A stretch of 6,253 bases of DNA from an uncultured Caryophanales bacterium (lineage in GTDB: Bacteria > Bacillota_I > Bacilli_A > RFN20 > CAG-826): the NCBI GenBank assembly GCA_947165725.1, contig CAMVBL010000063.1:1-6253 (forward strand). The letters are read 5' to 3'. Each line of letters opens with the position of its first letter. Position 1 is the stretch's first letter. Below are positions 5,580 through 6,253 of this stretch, piece by piece. The notes beneath the pieces are model-generated. The model did not search any database. It saw only the letters and a program-made list of their open reading frames with translations, and was not told the DNA's origin. Both the position numbers and the translations under genes were made by a program.

Positions 5580-6253
5580 TTATTTGTTCTCCTTTCTTGC
5601 GTCGAGCATTTCTAAGGCAATTAACTCATCGGGGTCGATGGCGATCTTTTCTAAAAGAATGACATCCATCTTGTTGCGGATAATGCTTTCGTCGATTTCA
5701 CCGCGGAAAACAACATTGCATAATGAACCCACTTTCTTGAAAGATAAGACACGATATGAAAGTGCTTCTAAATCTTTTTGTTCTAGTTGACCTTTAACGA
5801 GAATTTGATATTTCACAAAGTTCTCACCAAGATGTTCAACGTCGCCGTTCTTGCCGACCCGGCCTTTGGAAAGAAGAATGAAGCTATCGCATAGTCTTTC
5901 TAATGAAGAAATATTGTGGGAGGAAACAATGTACGTCTTTTTATCCGCATCTTTGATAATTTCCTCTCTAACTGTTGCTAGGACTAGCGGATCTAGTCCA
6001 TCAAACGCCTCATCTAATAAGGCGTATTTGGCGTTACTTGAAAGCGCAATAGCGATAAATAACTGCCTTCTCATACCTTTAGAATAAGTAGAGACTTTTC
6101 TATCTGTTGGTAATGAGAGTTTATTCATGATTTCCATGAATTTATCTTTATCTAAATCAAACAATGTTGAATAAAATTCAAATGTTTGCATCACTGCGGA
6201 GTTATGTGGAGCGTAGGGATTATCAGGAAGGAAGAAGACTTCTTTCTTGGCGC
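5580..6253 (-). CDS. ABC transporter ATP-binding protein, N-terminus beyond window
   Basis: This is the cytoplasmic ATPase that would power the permease encoded next. The frame is open to the window edge with 223 codons visible; a full protein of this class is about 280-300 residues, so roughly 60-80 residues including Walker A are missing. Visible in order are EVFFLPDNPY at the Q-loop position (Asp-Asn after LP instead of the usual Gln), the signature YSKGMRRQL in place of LSGGQ, Walker B YALLDEAFDGLDP with its catalytic Glu and D-loop, and the switch histidine in IVSSHNI. The C-terminal 90 residues after the SKGRVGKNGD turn form the small accessory domain common in ABC-2 exporters (YtrB, CcmA-like). 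A GTG at 6194 could be read as a start, but conserved Q-loop sequence continues upstream of it, so the gene is cut by the window, not short. YtrB-like is the best family guess. Confidence 0.93.
   Translation of the reverse strand, partial: AKKEVFFLPDNPYAPHNSAVMQTFEFYSTLFDLDKDKFMEIMNKLSLPTDRKVSTYSKGMRRQLFIAIALSSNAKYALLDEAFDGLDPLVLATVREEIIKDADKKTYIVSSHNISSLERLCDSFILLSKGRVGKNGDVEHLGENFVKYQILVKGQLEQKDLEALSYRVLSFKKVGSLCNVVFRGEIDESIIRNKMDVILLEKIAIDPDELIALEMLDARKENK
5589..5595 (-). promoter_or_regulatory. Ribosome binding site of the ABC permease, inside the ATPase gene
   Basis: AAAGGAG on the minus strand lies within the last codons of the ATPase gene and 10 bases before the permease ATG at 5578. 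With only one base between stop and start codons, this points to coupled translation of the two transporter subunits. Confidence 0.75.

Noticed and set aside
5554..6087. Open frames on the plus strand at 5554-5790 and 5851-6087.
   Set aside because: They mirror the ATPase gene, whose signature, Walker B and switch motifs establish the minus strand as coding.
6192..6194. GTG as the start codon of the ABC ATPase.
   Set aside because: The same frame continues upstream to the window edge with conserved Q-loop sequence, so the true start is outside the window.

Overview
The window looks like chromosome from an anaerobic, low-to-mid GC Bacillota-type bacterium. Supporting signs are strong AGGAGG-type ribosome binding sites, a near-consensus sigma-A promoter, TGG used for Trp with no sign of UGA recoding, and pyruvate:ferredoxin oxidoreductase as the pyruvate-oxidising enzyme. 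The style of the proteins suggests a gut Bacilli lineage near Erysipelotrichales, RF39 or Acholeplasmatales. That placement is an impression from the sequence, not a demonstrated assignment. Every supported gene lies on the minus strand, so the biological order runs from high to low coordinates.

Layout in the direction of transcription: (1) 6253-5580, an ABC transporter ATPase whose N-terminus and Walker A lie beyond the window; (2) 5578-4472, its ABC-2 type membrane partner, one base downstream and probably translationally coupled; (3) 4415-3987, a small protein whose N-terminal half resembles the winged-helix DNA-binding domain of the redox repressor Rex, but which has no NAD(H)-binding domain; (4) 3960-3937, a hairpin terminator closing this group; (5) 3883-3393, a BrnT/BrnA type II toxin-antitoxin pair overlapping by 4 bases, with a 9-bp inverted repeat in front that could be its operator; (6) 3370-3321, a promoter and ribosome binding site; (7) 3313 to the window start, most of a pyruvate:ferredoxin (flavodoxin) oxidoreductase, missing only its last part.

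PFOR is the metabolic centrepiece. It converts pyruvate and CoA to acetyl-CoA, CO2 and reduced ferredoxin. All expected thiamine diphosphate and iron-sulfur ligands in the visible part are present, at spacings I recall from the Desulfovibrio africanus enzyme. The ABC genes make an exporter-type or YtrB/YtrC-like transporter of unknown substrate. The toxin-antitoxin pair is a compact accessory cassette between the two groups.

No convincing undescribed multi-gene system is visible. The least conventional element is the Rex-like protein without a sensor domain, located behind a transporter and one cassette away from a major redox gene. No RNA genes, CRISPR arrays, insertion sequences or long repeats were seen, and no stretch over 300 bases lacks a gene.
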